DNA from: Rhodothermales bacterium
GTDB taxonomy: Bacteria; Bacteroidota; Rhodothermia; Rhodothermales; Bin80
Direction: 5' to 3'
NCBI GenBank assembly: GCA_958296045.1
Contig: CATQHT010000003.1
Span: 817,246 to 881,245, forward strand
DNA length: 64,000 nt
Shown: in pieces, positions 18,686 through 28,220 of the stretch
How positions within the stretch are numbered: position 1 is the stretch's first letter
Layout: each line of letters opens with the position of its first letter
Program-made: the position numbers and the translations under genes
The notes under the pieces: model-generated
The model's database searches: none
Told to the model about the DNA's origin: nothing
The model's input: only the letters and a program-made list of their open reading frames with translations

Positions 18686-18708
18686 GTGTGCCAATAAGTT
18701 TGACACAC
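18686..18708. repeat. 23-bp palindrome upstream of the ATPase gene
   Basis: GTGTGCCAA, TAAGT, TTGACACAC: two 9-base arms with one mismatch around a 5-base centre. It sits 61 bases before the ATPase start and about 60-110 bases past the end of the IS3 relic. It could be an operator for the ATPase cassette or the outer terminal inverted repeat of the insertion sequence. No second copy was seen at the other side of the relic (19400-19948). Confidence 0.6.
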
Positions 18709-18769
18709 TCTTCGGAGTCAGCATAAGGTAGCAATTCGCGTTGGATTACGTTTGGGATTGCGGAAGGTT

Positions 18770-19420
18770 TGCAGCTGATGCCGGCGTGTCGTGGCATTCA
18801 GGGCACACGTTTGATTTATTGATCCAGACGGAATTGGGCGGCATTTTCGGCTGTGGGTGGACCGTTGGCAAATCGTTCGGGTGTATCGTCGTAGGCCTTG
18901 TCCAGCACGGCTTGTTGGACCGCTTTCATGGCCTTGGCAAGTCCGTGGTGAACGATAGCGCAGTGCATGAGCGCCAGCACGATATGGCAGTGGTCGTGAT
19001 TGTACCATTGGAAGACGCGGTCGGCCCATGATCGTGCGTCTTCGGGTGATCCGAAGCGTCGCGTGTATATGGGCCGCCACTTCAGGGTCTTGAATTGTGC
19101 TTCTGAAATGGGATTGTCGTTGGAGGTACACGGTCGTGTTAGGAAGCATTCGGCGCGCAGGTCGTTGAACAGCTGCGCGACGGGCTTCGAGGTCATGGGA
19201 CTTCCTCGATCGCTGTGGATGACCGGTTGTCTGGATTGAATGCCTTAGCAGTGGCAGGCGGTCTTGACCAAAGCATGTGCCAGATTGAGCGAATCGCTGT
19301 CGGCGAGTGTCTACCCCAGATGTATCGGCTGAAGATGTCCATAAAGGCGTAGCTCGCATAGATATAATAGTACGGACACGGCCAAGACGATGGGGTATCT
19401 TGCCGCTTCATCACCGGTCG
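18770..19420 (-). pseudogene. IS3-family transposase relic (rve/DDE integrase C-terminal part)
   Basis: The minus strand carries the last part of a DDE transposase. FMDIFSRYIWG lies near 19340 (with the catalytic region upstream lost or shifted), then PCTSNDNPISEAQFKTLKWRPIYTRRF (third catalytic acid in SEAQFK), WYNHDHCHIVLALM, and a DKAYDDTPERFANGPP tail. The parts fall in at least three frames. No intact orfA or first catalytic Asp region is visible, so the element is inactive and 5'-truncated. It marks past insertion at the right flank of the defence island. Confidence 0.85.
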
Positions 19421-19948
19421 GGCTTCGCCTTCCCTTCAATGGAACGGCCCCTCCCTGCTCCCCTCGCTAACCGGGGTCTCCATTTGCAAGCACACTGACC
19501 TGTTTGCATGCGTTGCGCTTCGAAGTGAAATGGGGAGGGTCATCAGGGGACGCTCCTGATTCGCAAGCACATTTCGTATTCGCGGAACGCGAATCGGGAG
19601 GCGCTCCAAACCGTTGTGGATGGAACCCTGATTCGTACCCCAGTGCTGAAAGCCGATTGTCTTGACCTTCCTACGCGCGCCGCATACGGCTCAAACCTCG
19701 GCCTCCATGACCATTGGGGCGACCACAAGAAGACCGTTACGAAAGTACATAAGAACACTGGACAGACTGGCATAATGCCTTTGCGCAAGCTCCCAAAAGT
19801 CATCCCCATTCGTCGCACAAACTGCAATCCTGCGCGTTTGACGGCAGCGTGAGAAGACCCATACCAAAATGGCCACACAGTCAAACATATAGACGCCGTG
19901 CTGAGCGGCCGCGCTTAACTGCGACTGAGCGATAGCTGAAGTGTCATC
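19421..19948. other. Degenerate spacer with an imperfect inverted repeat
   Basis: Just over 500 bases with no supportable gene. An inverted repeat (CTCCTGATTCGC at 19553-19564 and GCGAATCGGGAG at 19589-19600) forms a 12-base arm hairpin with one G-U type mismatch. It may be a transposon end or an old terminator. Composition suggests decayed insertion-sequence DNA. Confidence 0.45.
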
Positions 19949-22048
19949 ATGATGCAGATTGGCAGTAGCTGGTGGCTTCTGATTCCATGTGCCGTGGTGG
20001 CATTGGGCGGCGCCCTGCTCGCCTATCGGTATAGCGCCCAGCGCCCACCCATGCCATGGCGGGTAGTGCTCCCCGCACTTCGTACTCTGGCACTGTTTCT
20101 GTGCCTAGCCCTGCTGCTGCGACCGGTGTGGACGCGGTATGCCACCGTGCAGCAACCGCCTATCCTGGCTGTTTTGGCGGATGAGAGTCTGAGTCTCGGT
20201 CGTCACGACTCCCTTCTGCAATCAGTCCTCGGGATGCTATCCCAGGTTCGGGCTCAGACGCAGCTGTACGGTTTCAGTGGTACAGCGCGGGCACTCCCAG
20301 CCGCCGAATCCCTCCGTGTCACCGGCATCCGCACCGATATCGCAGCCGCGCTAACTAGCGTACAGACTAACCTCGCCGAGGACAACGTGCGTGCCATGCT
20401 GCTGATCTCAGACGGCCGCTATAATGCGGGTCGCAACCCACTGTATGCGGCCGATGCTTCGGCCATACCGGTCCATACAATCGCGATCGGCGATACCACA
20501 GAACAGCGGGACCTTCAGGTGCGGCAGATGATCACCAGCATGACCGGCTACGCTGGGACAGAGATGCCTGTAGAGGTCTCGGTTATGGCTCACGGCTATG
20601 AAGGGGAGCCCATAGCCGTGACCCTGTTATACGACGGCAACAGAGTGGCAACCACTCGAGCAACGCTTCCCGCCGACGGTATCGTCCTTGGCCTGCCTCT
20701 GACGTTCGTGCCACCCGCCGCAGGACTGTTCCCGCTGACCGCGAGCGTAACACGCCTGCAAGGTGAGGTCACGCACGCCAACAACGAGGCAGTGACGTCG
20801 GTGAAGATCCTGGATCGCCGCCAGCGTGCGCTCCTCGTCGCAGGCGGACCCCATCCAGACTTGTCCAACATGCGCGCCCTCCTGTTGCAAGACCAGGAGC
20901 GGCAGCTCGTGACACGCATCCAGAAGGATGACAACATTTTCTACGAAGGAGTCCTTCCCGATTCCTTGGGAACATTTGACCTGATCATCCTGGCCGGCTA
21001 CCCGGGACCAGAGGCAAACCTAGAGGACATACGCAGGATTGGTGGATCCCACACTCGCATCCTGTTCGTCCTTTCCCAACGGACCAACCTTGACCTCCTG
21101 CGCGAGGCCTTTGTCGACGTGCTTCCGGTATTGCCTACACAGAGTCGGCCGCTATTCGGGGAAGCGTCGTTTGAACTGACTCTGGAAGGACGGACGCATG
21201 CCGCACTGCAAGACCTTCCCGCATTTTCATCGCTACAACTACCCCCGCTCCTGTTTACCGCGTCTCGATGGCAGTCCAGCCCAGATGCCAGAGTGCTTGC
21301 CGAAGCCAGCGTGGGCGGCGTAAATGTGAAAGAACCGCTGCTTGTTGTACGTAGCCGCAACGGCATCAGAACAGCAGCGCTCCTGGGATCGGGGACATGG
21401 CGCTGGAACAACCTTCCAGAAGATCTGGCTGCTGGAGAGTCATGGTGGCCCACGCTCTTTGATAACTTGGTACACTGGCTTCTGGCCCCAGAAAATGAAC
21501 GGCGGGTGCGAATCGCGCCGGTACAACAGTCTTTTGCGGGCAATGAATCGGTGCGTTTTGCTGGGCAGGTGTTCGATGAGAGCATGCAGGGCGTAGACCA
21601 GGCTGCCGTAGTGATTGAGGTTGTGGCGGCGGACGGAACTCGTTATCCACATACGATGGAAGGCCTGGGCAGCGGACGCTATGCCATAGATATAGGAACA
21701 CTTCCAGAAGGCACCTACCAGTACGAGTCCCGGGCCACCCGCGATGATGCCACCCTTGGAGCGGACGCTGGCACCTTTGCAGTCGGAGCCTTTATGCTCG
21801 AATTCCGTGAAACCACGGCAGACGTGCCGCTGATGCGCCAGATCGCCGCAAGGTCGGGCGGCGCCTACCTGCAGGCTGAACAGCCCCAGGATCTGGCTCG
21901 CATATTACTTGAAGACTCCACGTTTGCTGCGCTGACCACTACTCAGACGCGCGAACAAGCACTCTGGCAGTGGCCTGTCATCATGGTCGTCGTGCTGTGC
22001 CTGCTAACGGCCGAATGGGTACTCAGAAAGCGAGCAGGCCTCTCGTAA
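19949..22048 (+). CDS. Membrane-anchored VWA-like / glutamine-amidotransferase-like protein
   Basis: 699 residues. Two N-terminal membrane helices (about 8-28 and 40-60) precede a VWA-like domain, where ILAVLADESLSL has a weak MIDAS-like start and AMLLISDGRYNAGRNPL a typical late VWA strand. A middle class-I-glutamine-amidotransferase-like fold (FDLIILAGYPGP) and beta-sandwich segments (530-620) follow, then a C-terminal membrane helix (about 676-694). Proteins of this layout are found near MoxR/BatA-type genes in Bacteroidota and are thought to act at the envelope; the function is not established. No BatA-like partner is present here. The gene runs convergently to mutS2 with an 8-base gap. 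Confidence 0.75.
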   Translation: MMQIGSSWWLLIPCAVVALGGALLAYRYSAQRPPMPWRVVLPALRTLALFLCLALLLRPVWTRYATVQQPPILAVLADESLSLGRHDSLLQSVLGMLSQVRAQTQLYGFSGTARALPAAESLRVTGIRTDIAAALTSVQTNLAEDNVRAMLLISDGRYNAGRNPLYAADASAIPVHTIAIGDTTEQRDLQVRQMITSMTGYAGTEMPVEVSVMAHGYEGEPIAVTLLYDGNRVATTRATLPADGIVLGLPLTFVPPAAGLFPLTASVTRLQGEVTHANNEAVTSVKILDRRQRALLVAGGPHPDLSNMRALLLQDQERQLVTRIQKDDNIFYEGVLPDSLGTFDLIILAGYPGPEANLEDIRRIGGSHTRILFVLSQRTNLDLLREAFVDVLPVLPTQSRPLFGEASFELTLEGRTHAALQDLPAFSSLQLPPLLFTASRWQSSPDARVLAEASVGGVNVKEPLLVVRSRNGIRTAALLGSGTWRWNNLPEDLAAGESWWPTLFDNLVHWLLAPENERRVRIAPVQQSFAGNESVRFAGQVFDESMQGVDQAAVVIEVVAADGTRYPHTMEGLGSGRYAIDIGTLPEGTYQYESRATRDDATLGADAGTFAVGAFMLEFRETTADVPLMRQIAARSGGAYLQAEQPQDLARILLEDSTFAALTTTQTREQALWQWPVIMVVVLCLLTAEWVLRKRAGLS

Positions 22049-22056
22049 TGATGCCC

Positions 22057-24231
22057 TTACCTGAGGTGCACGAGGGTGACACCCGGGTTTCCAGCCATAA
22101 GAGCGTACTCCTTCACCAGCGTGCTGTCGGCCAAGTACGCGTGGACTGCCTTGTATACGGCACCCGTCCCTAGACCATGCTCGATCTGTACCGTAGCAAG
22201 GTTGGCGCGCACCGCATTGTCGACCAGGGATGCCACGGCAGGGACAGCTTCCCGCACCCTCTTGCCGTGCAGGTCCAGAACGGCACGCGCCCGGAGCACA
22301 GGCAGGACAGAGTGAGGACGTCTCTTGTGCTGCCTGGAGGCGGGTCTGAGGCGGTCCGCTGCTACCTTGACACGCATAGACCCGACTGCTACTGTGACCT
22401 TTGTTCCCTCCACGGCCGTCACCTCCCCTGCTGTGGTGCTGCCTCGTAGTTTGACATGTGCTCCGACCGTCACAAATGATGGCTTCGACGCCTTCTGTGC
22501 CTTTCTAGGCTGCCGCTTTGGGTCCAGCCGCTGCTGCAGACTCTTCTTCGCCTCATGGCTCCTATGGCGTCTTTTCCGGGATTGCTCCTGGTGCTCACCC
22601 TTTGCGCGTACGCGATCTGCCAGCACCTTTTTCTGCTCCTGAAGCTCCATCAGCAGGGACTCTAAGGACAGGTGCGCATCCGATACCAGCTTCTGAGCCC
22701 TTTTCAATACACTCGTGCTCAGATCCAGCCGCTCCGCGATAAGAAACGCATAGGAGGAGCCCGGCATCCCCTGACGAAACCGAAAAGTGGGCTTAAGCGA
22801 TACCTGGTCAAACTCCATGGATGCATTCTGCACATGGTCAGCCTCGTGGGCAAAAGCCTTCAGCGTCCCGTGATGCGTCGTAACAACGCTACGTGCACCC
22901 GCGCGGGTGAATTGCTCCAACGCTGCTTGCGCCAAGGCAGCCCCTTCGGCCGGATCAGTGCCGGTCCCAATCTCATCCACCAGAACCAGTGTGACCGGGC
23001 CAGCTCGATGAATCATCTCGCTGAGCCCCTTCATGCGGGCACTGAAGGTGGATAAGTCGTGCTCAATCGACTGGTTATCGCCGATCTCAATCATGACCTG
23101 ATCAAAAAGGCAAAGATTGCTTGCAGGATGCACCGGCACCGGTATCCCGTAAGCAATCATGATCGACAGTAGCCCCGCCGCCTTCATCGCGACCGTCTTG
23201 CCGCCAGCGTTGGGCCCGGTAATAACCAGCGTCCGAATATAATCGTTCAGCACCATGTCGAAGGGCATCACGGATGCTGCATCACCCAAGTGAAGCAAAA
23301 GGCTAGGACTGCGACCGTGACGGATGTTCATCACACCCCGCCGGTTGAGTTTGGGCGTAACCGCTCCGAGGCGAAGCGCCAGCCTACCAATTGCATGTAG
23401 GAGATCCATCTGGCCCACGCACTCTTGGCTGGCGTAGAGGTCGTCCGCGCACGCGCGCACTTGTGCCGCTGCCGCGCGCAGGATACGCACGACCTCCGTC
23501 TGCTCCTCGTCTTCAAGCAGCCGCACACCGTTGTTCAGCTCTAGGCACGCAGCAGGCTCGACATACACCGTCTGGCCTGTTGCTGAGCTGCCATGAATGA
23601 ACCCCTTAACCTTGCGCTTAGCTTCTGCACGCAATGGAATCACCATTCGTCCACCCCGTACCGTGGCATGCGCGTCGGCAGCCCACCCGCGGCTGCGCGC
23701 GTCATTCAGGATGGCCTGCAGCCGGCTGCGGAGTGCTGCTCGCTGGCGTTTGAGTAAACGGCGCAGCGTAAGGAGCGCAGCCGACGCGCTGCTGCGGACC
23801 TCGCCTGTGGGCTCCAATATCGCGTCAAGGTGGCGTTCCAGTGTGCGCTGGGGAGTGATCTGGAGCGCCACCTTTTTTAGGCGCGAATAATCTGACCCGA
23901 CAAACCACTCGCGCAGCCTTCGCATTGCGCCGCACGCTTTGAGCACATCCACCAGTTCCGCACCCGACGCGTAGGCGCCCGCAGGCGCCAAGTGCGCAAG
24001 GATATCTCGTATGTCGACGAGGTTGCTCAGCGGGACGGCTAGGCGACGCCGTACGATGTCTTGAAACTCCCCAGCGCGACCCAGCCGCTCCTTCACTTCA
24101 GTCACCGACCGCGCATGCCCCATGCGGCGCAGCGCATCGGTACCCATCGCGCTCATAAGCAGCTGGCGCAGATGCTCGCGCACCTGGCCGAAGCCAAGTG
24201 CAACTTCCGCTTGGTCCGGATACGTCTTCAT
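22057..24231 (-). CDS. mutS2: MutS2 family protein with Smr domain
   Basis: 724 residues. After the helical MutS core, the ATPase has Walker A TGPNAGGKT (about 337-345) and Walker B LVLVDEIGTGTDPAEG (near 415). A basic coiled segment (about 540-600) leads into the C-terminal Smr endonuclease domain with LDLHGKRVREA and HGLGTGAVYKA (645-720). MutS2 lacks the mismatch-reading domain of MutS; members suppress recombination, and some split collided ribosomes through the Smr part. The protein is slightly shorter than typical (~780) but all signatures are present. The ATG at 24231 gives the usual N-terminus (YPDQAEVALGFGQVREHL). Confidence 0.95.
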   Translation of the reverse strand: MKTYPDQAEVALGFGQVREHLRQLLMSAMGTDALRRMGHARSVTEVKERLGRAGEFQDIVRRRLAVPLSNLVDIRDILAHLAPAGAYASGAELVDVLKACGAMRRLREWFVGSDYSRLKKVALQITPQRTLERHLDAILEPTGEVRSSASAALLTLRRLLKRQRAALRSRLQAILNDARSRGWAADAHATVRGGRMVIPLRAEAKRKVKGFIHGSSATGQTVYVEPAACLELNNGVRLLEDEEQTEVVRILRAAAAQVRACADDLYASQECVGQMDLLHAIGRLALRLGAVTPKLNRRGVMNIRHGRSPSLLLHLGDAASVMPFDMVLNDYIRTLVITGPNAGGKTVAMKAAGLLSIMIAYGIPVPVHPASNLCLFDQVMIEIGDNQSIEHDLSTFSARMKGLSEMIHRAGPVTLVLVDEIGTGTDPAEGAALAQAALEQFTRAGARSVVTTHHGTLKAFAHEADHVQNASMEFDQVSLKPTFRFRQGMPGSSYAFLIAERLDLSTSVLKRAQKLVSDAHLSLESLLMELQEQKKVLADRVRAKGEHQEQSRKRRHRSHEAKKSLQQRLDPKRQPRKAQKASKPSFVTVGAHVKLRGSTTAGEVTAVEGTKVTVAVGSMRVKVAADRLRPASRQHKRRPHSVLPVLRARAVLDLHGKRVREAVPAVASLVDNAVRANLATVQIEHGLGTGAVYKAVHAYLADSTLVKEYALMAGNPGVTLVHLR

Positions 24232-24756
24232 AGTATGATCCGTACCTGAGCAATGGCATTAGCCATCGCCTTCTTATCACTCATTGTTAGTCTCTCTGTG
24301 CGACCCTTCCAATTGCACCCCCACGCCCCTGCAGCCTTCCTTCTTCCTGCCGTTCCTGCGCCGAACCAGCACTTCGGACCCGAGAACTACGCCGCCGAAC
24401 CACCGAGAAAGTCTTGTTACGCGCCTCTTACGTGCGGAGGCATGGTATGTGTCCAGCCATAATCGGTGACAGCACAGACTGTTGCGCCGCAGCTGTGAAT
24501 GCCCAATGCACGGCGCCGCCATTCTGGTAGCCGGGCGCCTAGACCCGTATAAAGCGCTGCGCAACAGATAAGAAAGCGCTTTGGGGAGACGGCAGGGACT
24601 GAGCTCTAGCCTGCCCAGCACAGCCAGCGTCATTGGGCAGGCGCTACGGCCTGCTTCCCTCTACCCGATCATACCAGTGGCATCCGCTGCCTCAAAATCC
24701 AGTCCCGAACGGATCGTGTGGCACATTATTGTAAATATTGGTTTATTGTATTGAGG
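24232..24756. other. Intergenic region with a 9-bp inverted repeat
   Basis: About 525 bases without a supportable gene, between mutS2 and a lipoprotein gene that diverge from here. A perfect inverted repeat GCCTGCCCA / TGGGCAGGC (24609-24642, 16-base loop) lies in it. The A/T-rich tract at 24725-24755 just before the lipoprotein gene is the likely promoter. Confidence 0.45.
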
Positions 24757-27120
24757 ATGACCACGCTTCCGCTTACCACGAGAACCTATATGCGTTACTT
24801 ACTTCTTACTACCATGCTGTGCGCTGCCGCCAGCACAACCGCAGATGCGCAATACGCCCTCCGATTTGGCGATGCGGTAGCCATCAGTGGAGATCAGGTC
24901 CTGGCTGGCGAAGGCCGCAACCTGCTGCTTCCGGGCACCGTGTTTGCCTTTGACCATCAGGACGGTACGCAGTGGACCCACTCTGCGACGTTAACCCCGA
25001 CATCCGCACCTAACATCGCGCTCGGATTCGGGCGCACTCTGGCAGCTACCCCGCAGATGCTGGCCGTTGGCGCTCCCAAAGAGGGTGCCGTGCATGTGTA
25101 TGTGCGCGACCACGAGGACATGTGGGTGCTCCAGGAGGTCATGCAGTCCGACGCGCCGTCATTCGGGATTGTGCTCGCCCTTAGCGACAATCACCTGCTG
25201 GTAGTTTCAGCCGGCAACGAGGACCAGCCTGGTGCGGTGCACAGCTATCGAATCACTGATGGTAGCACCCAGGGCACCGGCACGCTTGCAATGGATGAGG
25301 GTGTGCGACTCCGTCAGAGTGCCCTCGCGCTAGATGGGGATGTGGCCGTGCTCGGTATACCCCAAAGCGAGACCCGCAAAGGTAGTGCTCTCGCGCTGAC
25401 GTTTGATCCAGACGAGCAGTCCTGGATAGTGAACGGCAGACTGGCGATGCCAGAAGGCGCCGACGGCGATGTATTTGGAACTGCGGTGGCCCTCCGTGGC
25501 AGACTCATGGCTATCGGAGCACCTGGAGCAGGAGCGTCAGGCAAAGTGATGCTCTTCGCTCAGAACGACCAGGGACAGTGGCTTCCAGACACCCACCTAA
25601 TGCCTGCTGAGGGCGCAGAAAGTGAAGATTTTGGAGCGGCTTTGGCTATGGCTGCATCCGGCTTGTGGGTAGGCGCACCAGGCAAAGATGCGGGTACCGG
25701 TACGGCATACTACTTCTCTGACCCAAATGGCAGCCAGCCGCCACTGGAGGTCCGGCCGGAAAGGCTGCAGTTTCGCAGCCGATACGGCAGCCGTTTGGCC
25801 GCGCACGGCCGCCTAGCCGTCATTGGTGCGCAAGGCCATGACAACTTCGAGGGCGTAGCCTTCCCCGCATCGCACTCGGAGGACGGGTGGGCCCTGCACG
25901 AGCCCGTATTTCATGATGCCGAGTTTGCGTCAGTCACTGGAGAACAGGTGTCCTGCGAAGATGGAGAAGCCGCTGCCTTTCCATGCAGCGAAGTAGATAT
26001 GGTGTCGTTTCTTACGCGCCGGGAAATCGGCGCCCGCCGCGGCATCCAGGTCAACGACGTCTGGGGGTGGGAAGACCCGGTCACAGGGCGAGAATATGCG
26101 CTGGTCGGTCGGACCGACGGCACCTCATTTATCGACCTGACCGAGCCGTCAAACCCGCGCTATCTGGGTGACCTGCCCAAAACGGCTACGGCAAACCCCA
26201 GCCTGTGGCGAGACATAAAAGTCTACCAGAACCATGCCTTCGTAGTGGCCGACGGCGCCGGGGCGCACCATATGCAGGTGTTTGACCTGACGCAGCTGCG
26301 CGGCCTGACCGGCGACGAGCCGGTGACGTTTGCAGAAACCGCCCTATACAAAGGGGTATACAGCTCCCACAACCTCATCATCAACGAGGAGACAGGCTTC
26401 GCTTATGCGGTCGGCAGCAGCGCTGGCGGCGAAACGTGCGGCGGCGCACTGCACATGATCAACATCCAGGACCCGGTCAATCCGACGTTCGTGGGCTGCT
26501 TCGCGGATACACGCACCGGGCGCAGCGGATCCGGGGCGACGCACGACGCGCAATGCGTGAACTACATGGGGCCTGACGCGGACTACAGCGGCCGGGAGAT
26601 CTGCCTAAGCTCCAACGGCACCGCGCTCTCAATCGCGGACGTTACCGACAAGGAGAACGCGGTGGCCATCTCTTTGGTGGAATACCCCAACGTGGCGTAC
26701 ACGCACCAGGGCTGGCTCACTGAAGACCACCGCTACTTCTATCTCAATGACGAGGGAGACGAAGCCAGCAACCAGGTGGACGCCACCCGGACCCTGATCT
26801 TCGATTTGGCGGACCTGGACGATCCGCTAGTCGCCAGTGAGTATATGGGTCCCTCCAGTGCCATCGATCATAACCTGTACATCCGTGGCAACACCATGTA
26901 CCAGACGAACTACGTCGAGGGCCTGCGCATCGTGGATATCACCGACCCGGTCAACCCCACCGAGATCGGTCACTTCGATACCGTCCCCTACGGTCCGAAC
27001 GACAATTCGCCGGTCCTTGGCGCATGGAGCAATTACCCGTACTTCAAGAGTGGCATAATTGTTGTGACATCAGGCCGTGAGGGAGTCTTTTTCCTCAAGA
27101 AGAAGTCTATAGACCTGTAA
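24757..27120 (+). CDS. Secreted choice-of-anchor-B protein with FG-GAP repeats
   Basis: A 787-residue exported protein; ATG 24790 is an equally good start and gives a compact signal peptide ending TTADAQ. The first half contains four to five FG-GAP-like repeats of a beta-propeller (FGDAVAISG, FGRTLAATPQ, FGTAVALRG, FGAALAMAA, YGSRLAAHG, each followed by a VGAP-type turn). The second half matches the choice-of-anchor-B family: CSEVDMVSFL, NDVWGWEDPVTGREYALVGRTDGTSFIDLTEPSNPRYLG, then repeated DITDPVNPTEIGHFD units. The latter is a lipid-free, LVIVD-like propeller. It has no T9SS tail, although anchor-B proteins often carry one. Likely an extracellular or surface binding protein; the ligand is unknown. 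Confidence 0.88.
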   Translation: MTTLPLTTRTYMRYLLLTTMLCAAASTTADAQYALRFGDAVAISGDQVLAGEGRNLLLPGTVFAFDHQDGTQWTHSATLTPTSAPNIALGFGRTLAATPQMLAVGAPKEGAVHVYVRDHEDMWVLQEVMQSDAPSFGIVLALSDNHLLVVSAGNEDQPGAVHSYRITDGSTQGTGTLAMDEGVRLRQSALALDGDVAVLGIPQSETRKGSALALTFDPDEQSWIVNGRLAMPEGADGDVFGTAVALRGRLMAIGAPGAGASGKVMLFAQNDQGQWLPDTHLMPAEGAESEDFGAALAMAASGLWVGAPGKDAGTGTAYYFSDPNGSQPPLEVRPERLQFRSRYGSRLAAHGRLAVIGAQGHDNFEGVAFPASHSEDGWALHEPVFHDAEFASVTGEQVSCEDGEAAAFPCSEVDMVSFLTRREIGARRGIQVNDVWGWEDPVTGREYALVGRTDGTSFIDLTEPSNPRYLGDLPKTATANPSLWRDIKVYQNHAFVVADGAGAHHMQVFDLTQLRGLTGDEPVTFAETALYKGVYSSHNLIINEETGFAYAVGSSAGGETCGGALHMINIQDPVNPTFVGCFADTRTGRSGSGATHDAQCVNYMGPDADYSGREICLSSNGTALSIADVTDKENAVAISLVEYPNVAYTHQGWLTEDHRYFYLNDEGDEASNQVDATRTLIFDLADLDDPLVASEYMGPSSAIDHNLYIRGNTMYQTNYVEGLRIVDITDPVNPTEIGHFDTVPYGPNDNSPVLGAWSNYPYFKSGIIVVTSGREGVFFLKKKSIDL

Positions 27121-27321
27121 CATGGCTGTAAACAGCAGGTGCACCCGCATCCGCGTGCGGAACCGCCGAACTGGTGAATCGTTTGCGTCGCGCGTCTGGA
27201 CATGCGCTGAAACCTCTTGCGGATTGCCGCATTAATGCGTTCCTCGACGGCAATGCCTGATTTGCTGGAGTCTTGCAGCCAGCTCCTATCGTAACCCGTG
27301 GTACCAACCGTATAGCTTCCG

Positions 27322-28134
27322 ATGAACACACGTTGTAGAGCGGCCCTGGTTCTGGTCGCACTGCTTTGCTTCGCCCTGCCGGCTCAATCCCAGGAATACA
27401 AGGAGACCTATAACACTGCACTCGAGGCGGCGAACGCCAAAGACTACGCGACTGCGCGCGGTCATTTTGCAGAGGCCGCCGATGGTGCTGACGCAGAAGG
27501 TGACGCAGAGATCGCGCGCCGCGCTCGGTATGCGGCTGCCCAGATGGATAACCGTCTCGGCAATGCCGCCTTGCGGGCGGAGGATGCCGCTACTGCGTTG
27601 GCGCACTATCAGGCCGGCGTGGCCATGTTCCCTAGCTACATCAAGAACGCGTACGGCCACGGTCTGGCGCTAAAGAAGCTGGGCCGCATGGAGGAGGCAC
27701 TTGACATCTGGCAAAGTATTCTGGACAATACACAGGACCGCAAGACCGCGCTAGCGGCCAATGAGGCGATTCGTGACCATTTCAACTATCATGCCGCCTC
27801 TGCGCTGTCAAAACGTAATCCCACCGCCAGCGACGGGGACCGCGCATTAGCAGCACTGGAACAGTCCCTGAAGTACGTCGAAGCCGACTCAGAGTACTAC
27901 TACTTTGTGGCGGTAGCGCAGTTTGCCAAGGGCAACAGTGGGGCAGCGATCGCCGCGGCCGATCAGTCGCTTGCGCTACACCGCGGTAGTCGGACCGATG
28001 CGGCAAAGATCCATTTCATCAAGGGCGAAGCACAGGTGGCCTCAGGTGACAGGGATGGGGCTAAGGCTTCGTTTGAGAATGCCCTGTACGGCTCCTACAA
28101 GTCGTCGGCGGAGCACTACCTGAACACTCTTTAG
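27322..28134 (+). CDS. Exported tetratricopeptide-repeat protein
   Basis: 270 residues. A clear signal peptide (hydrophobic 8-20, cut after PAQSQ) is followed by TPR-like helical pairs: NTALEAANAKDYATARGHFAEAA, ALAHYQAGVAMFPSYIKNAYGHGLALKKLGRMEEALDIW, YYFVAVAQFAKGNSGAAIAAADQSL, and KIHFIKGEAQVASGDRDGAKASFENAL. It probably acts as a periplasmic protein-interaction scaffold; no enzymatic motif was seen. It stands alone, ended by a clear hairpin terminator. Confidence 0.83.
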   Translation: MNTRCRAALVLVALLCFALPAQSQEYKETYNTALEAANAKDYATARGHFAEAADGADAEGDAEIARRARYAAAQMDNRLGNAALRAEDAATALAHYQAGVAMFPSYIKNAYGHGLALKKLGRMEEALDIWQSILDNTQDRKTALAANEAIRDHFNYHAASALSKRNPTASDGDRALAALEQSLKYVEADSEYYYFVAVAQFAKGNSGAAIAAADQSLALHRGSRTDAAKIHFIKGEAQVASGDRDGAKASFENALYGSYKSSAEHYLNTL

Positions 28135-28168
28135 GCGACTAGCGGGCAGGTTCCTGCGCCGCTGGCCG

Positions 28169-28204
28169 AGCCCGCAATCCGCTTGGATCGCGGGCTTTTT
28201 GTTT
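28169..28204 (+). terminator. Rho-independent terminator
   Basis: AGCCCGC, inner ATCC/GGAT pairing, GCGGGCT, followed directly by TTTTTGTTT. It lies 34 bases after the TPR gene stop and immediately before the acyltransferase gene. Strong stem plus T-run. Confidence 0.9.
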
Positions 28205-28220
28205 GCTAACCAACACTTGC

